Part shown: piece after piece, positions 6,211 through 6,744 of the stretch
How the letters are laid out: each line of letters opens with the position of its first letter
How positions within the stretch are numbered: the first letter of the stretch is position 1
Assembly (NCBI GenBank): GCA_003446735.1
Contig: DMCJ01000037.1
Span: 1-6,744 of the forward strand
Direction of reading: 5' to 3'
Length of the DNA stretch: 6,744 nt
Source of the DNA: Lachnospiraceae bacterium
GTDB taxonomy: Bacteria; Bacillota; Clostridia; Lachnospirales; Lachnospiraceae
The notes under the pieces: generated by a model
What the model was told of the DNA's origin: nothing
What the model saw: the letters and a program-made list of their open reading frames with translations, nothing else
Databases searched by the model: none
Translations under genes and position numbers: made by a program

Positions 6211-6744
6211 TTAATCCTTCCAGTGGATGTCAAGTACATCCCCTTCATGCAGCACTTCCGTATAGGAAGCCGCTTTTCCGTTTAAAAGTGTCTCTACGGT
6301 CTTTCCCTGCGGTTTGGAAAGATCGAAATTTATAAGATCAAAAACATCCACAAATATATAACTGTCCTTGCCCTTAAGAGCAACATCATCTCCATTTACC
6401 GTAACATGAACTGCTCCGTCATCTGCTTTTGCCGCATTTTTAACATCATCCCTGTTTTCCCGAAGTTCCTCGGGCTTAACGCCGCTCTTTAATTTATTAA
6501 GGTTATTCTGGATGCTTCCGAAAAGCTCTCTTGTAGTCTTATCGGTCTTAGGGACATTGCTTTCATCTTTTAGGACATTTCCCGAAGCATCAAGTCCTGC
6601 GACCGCATTTTTAACCATGTTTGCAAGTGCGTTTTCAGCTCTTTCAAACTCTAAATGGGATATGACTTTCTCCGCATCGGCTCTGGCTTTTTCTATCGCG
6701 CTCATAACGGGATCGCCGGATCTTAGGCTTTCCTCGTTATCGTT
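6211..6744 (-). CDS. C-terminal part of a larger protein, possibly a clostridial FtsA-domain-like protein (5' end beyond right edge)
   Basis: The frame is open from the right edge to a TAA at 6213-6211, giving 177 visible residues. An internal ATG at 6705 has no ribosome site at proper distance, as GAGGAAAG is more than 20 bases away, so the true start is probably outside. Residues 1-95 are charged and helical, with Ala/Glu/Lys-rich stretches (for example 14-48). Residues 112-177 form a compact tail: VTVNGDDVALKGK, then YIFVDVFDLINFDL, then LLNGKAASYTEVLHEGDVLDIHW. The pattern NG...YTE.L.(x)GD.(x)I is like a beta-grasp (ThiS/TGS-like) fold. From memory, this tail resembles the C-terminus of long clostridial proteins annotated as 'cell division FtsA domain-containing', but no FtsA ATPase motif is visible here, so that is a hypothesis. 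Its stop is one base before the start of the MBL gene, implying an operon and translational coupling. Confidence 0.55.
   Translation of the reverse strand, partial: NDNEESLRSGDPVMSAIEKARADAEKVISHLEFERAENALANMVKNAVAGLDASGNVLKDESNVPKTDKTTRELFGSIQNNLNKLKSGVKPEELRENRDDVKNAAKADDGAVHVTVNGDDVALKGKDSYIFVDVFDLINFDLSKPQGKTVETLLNGKAASYTEVLHEGDVLDIHWKD
6215..6221 (-). promoter_or_regulatory. Ribosome binding site of the MBL-fold gene inside the upstream gene's last codons
   Basis: GGAAGGA on the minus strand overlaps the final Trp-Lys-Asp codons of the upstream gene and ends five bases before the ATG at 6209. The junction reads TAA-G-ATG, a typical arrangement for translational coupling, and it decides between the 6209 and 6248 starts. 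Confidence 0.75.

Noticed and set aside
6210..6248. An upstream start for the MBL-fold gene at 6248
   Set aside because: It overlaps the upstream gene by 38 bases and adds 13 residues before the conserved beginning of the family; GGAAGGA supports 6209.

Overview
The window looks like part of a chromosome from an anaerobic Firmicute of class Clostridia, possibly Lachnospiraceae or a relative. This rests on protein flavour, not on a marker gene. It has a fused 2-hydroxyacyl-CoA dehydratase-activase protein, a membrane-anchored GH25-like protein, a lipoprotein ApbE and a YycJ/WalJ-type MBL hydrolase. Shine-Dalgarno sites are strong (GAGG, AAGGA, AAAGGAA), ATA is a common Ile codon, and intergenic gaps are very short. 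I see no tRNA, rRNA, CRISPR array, insertion sequence or phage gene, and no gene-free stretch over 70 bases.

Layout from left to right. (1) Positions 1-3082, minus strand: the first 1027 codons of a giant activase-family protein, running off the left edge with no stop. It has two ASKHA ATPase/[4Fe-4S] activase domains in tandem, a four-Cys module and a DUF2229-type domain. (2) Positions 3083-3152: a 70-base gap with a good minus-strand promoter candidate and a perfect inverted repeat at the predicted transcript start. (3) Positions 3153-4322, minus: a 389-residue single-pass membrane protein with a GH25 (lysozyme-like) fold that appears to lack two of the expected active-site Asp residues. 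(4) Positions 4323-4382: a 60-base divergent promoter region whose two -10 elements lie almost on top of each other on opposite strands. (5) Positions 4383-5399, plus: a lipoprotein FAD:protein FMN transferase (ApbE). (6) A 12-base convergent gap without a visible terminator. (7) Positions 5412-6209, minus: a YycJ/WalJ-like MBL-fold hydrolase. (8) Positions 6211-6744, minus: the C-terminal part of a larger protein whose start lies beyond the right edge, coupled to the MBL gene with one base between stop and start.

Functionally this is a mixed chromosomal neighbourhood. The right-hand pair (items 7 and 8) is translationally coupled; if the right-edge protein is the FtsA-like protein it resembles, the pair would fit cell division or envelope work. 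The GH25-like protein and ApbE both act outside the membrane and share a promoter region. The activase is cytoplasmic and oxygen-sensitive by family, and could be transcribed by read-through from the GH25-like gene or from its own promoter. I found no convincing new multi-gene system. The most interesting points are the degenerate GH25 active site, the tandem activase with matched Cys pairs, and the overlapping divergent promoters.
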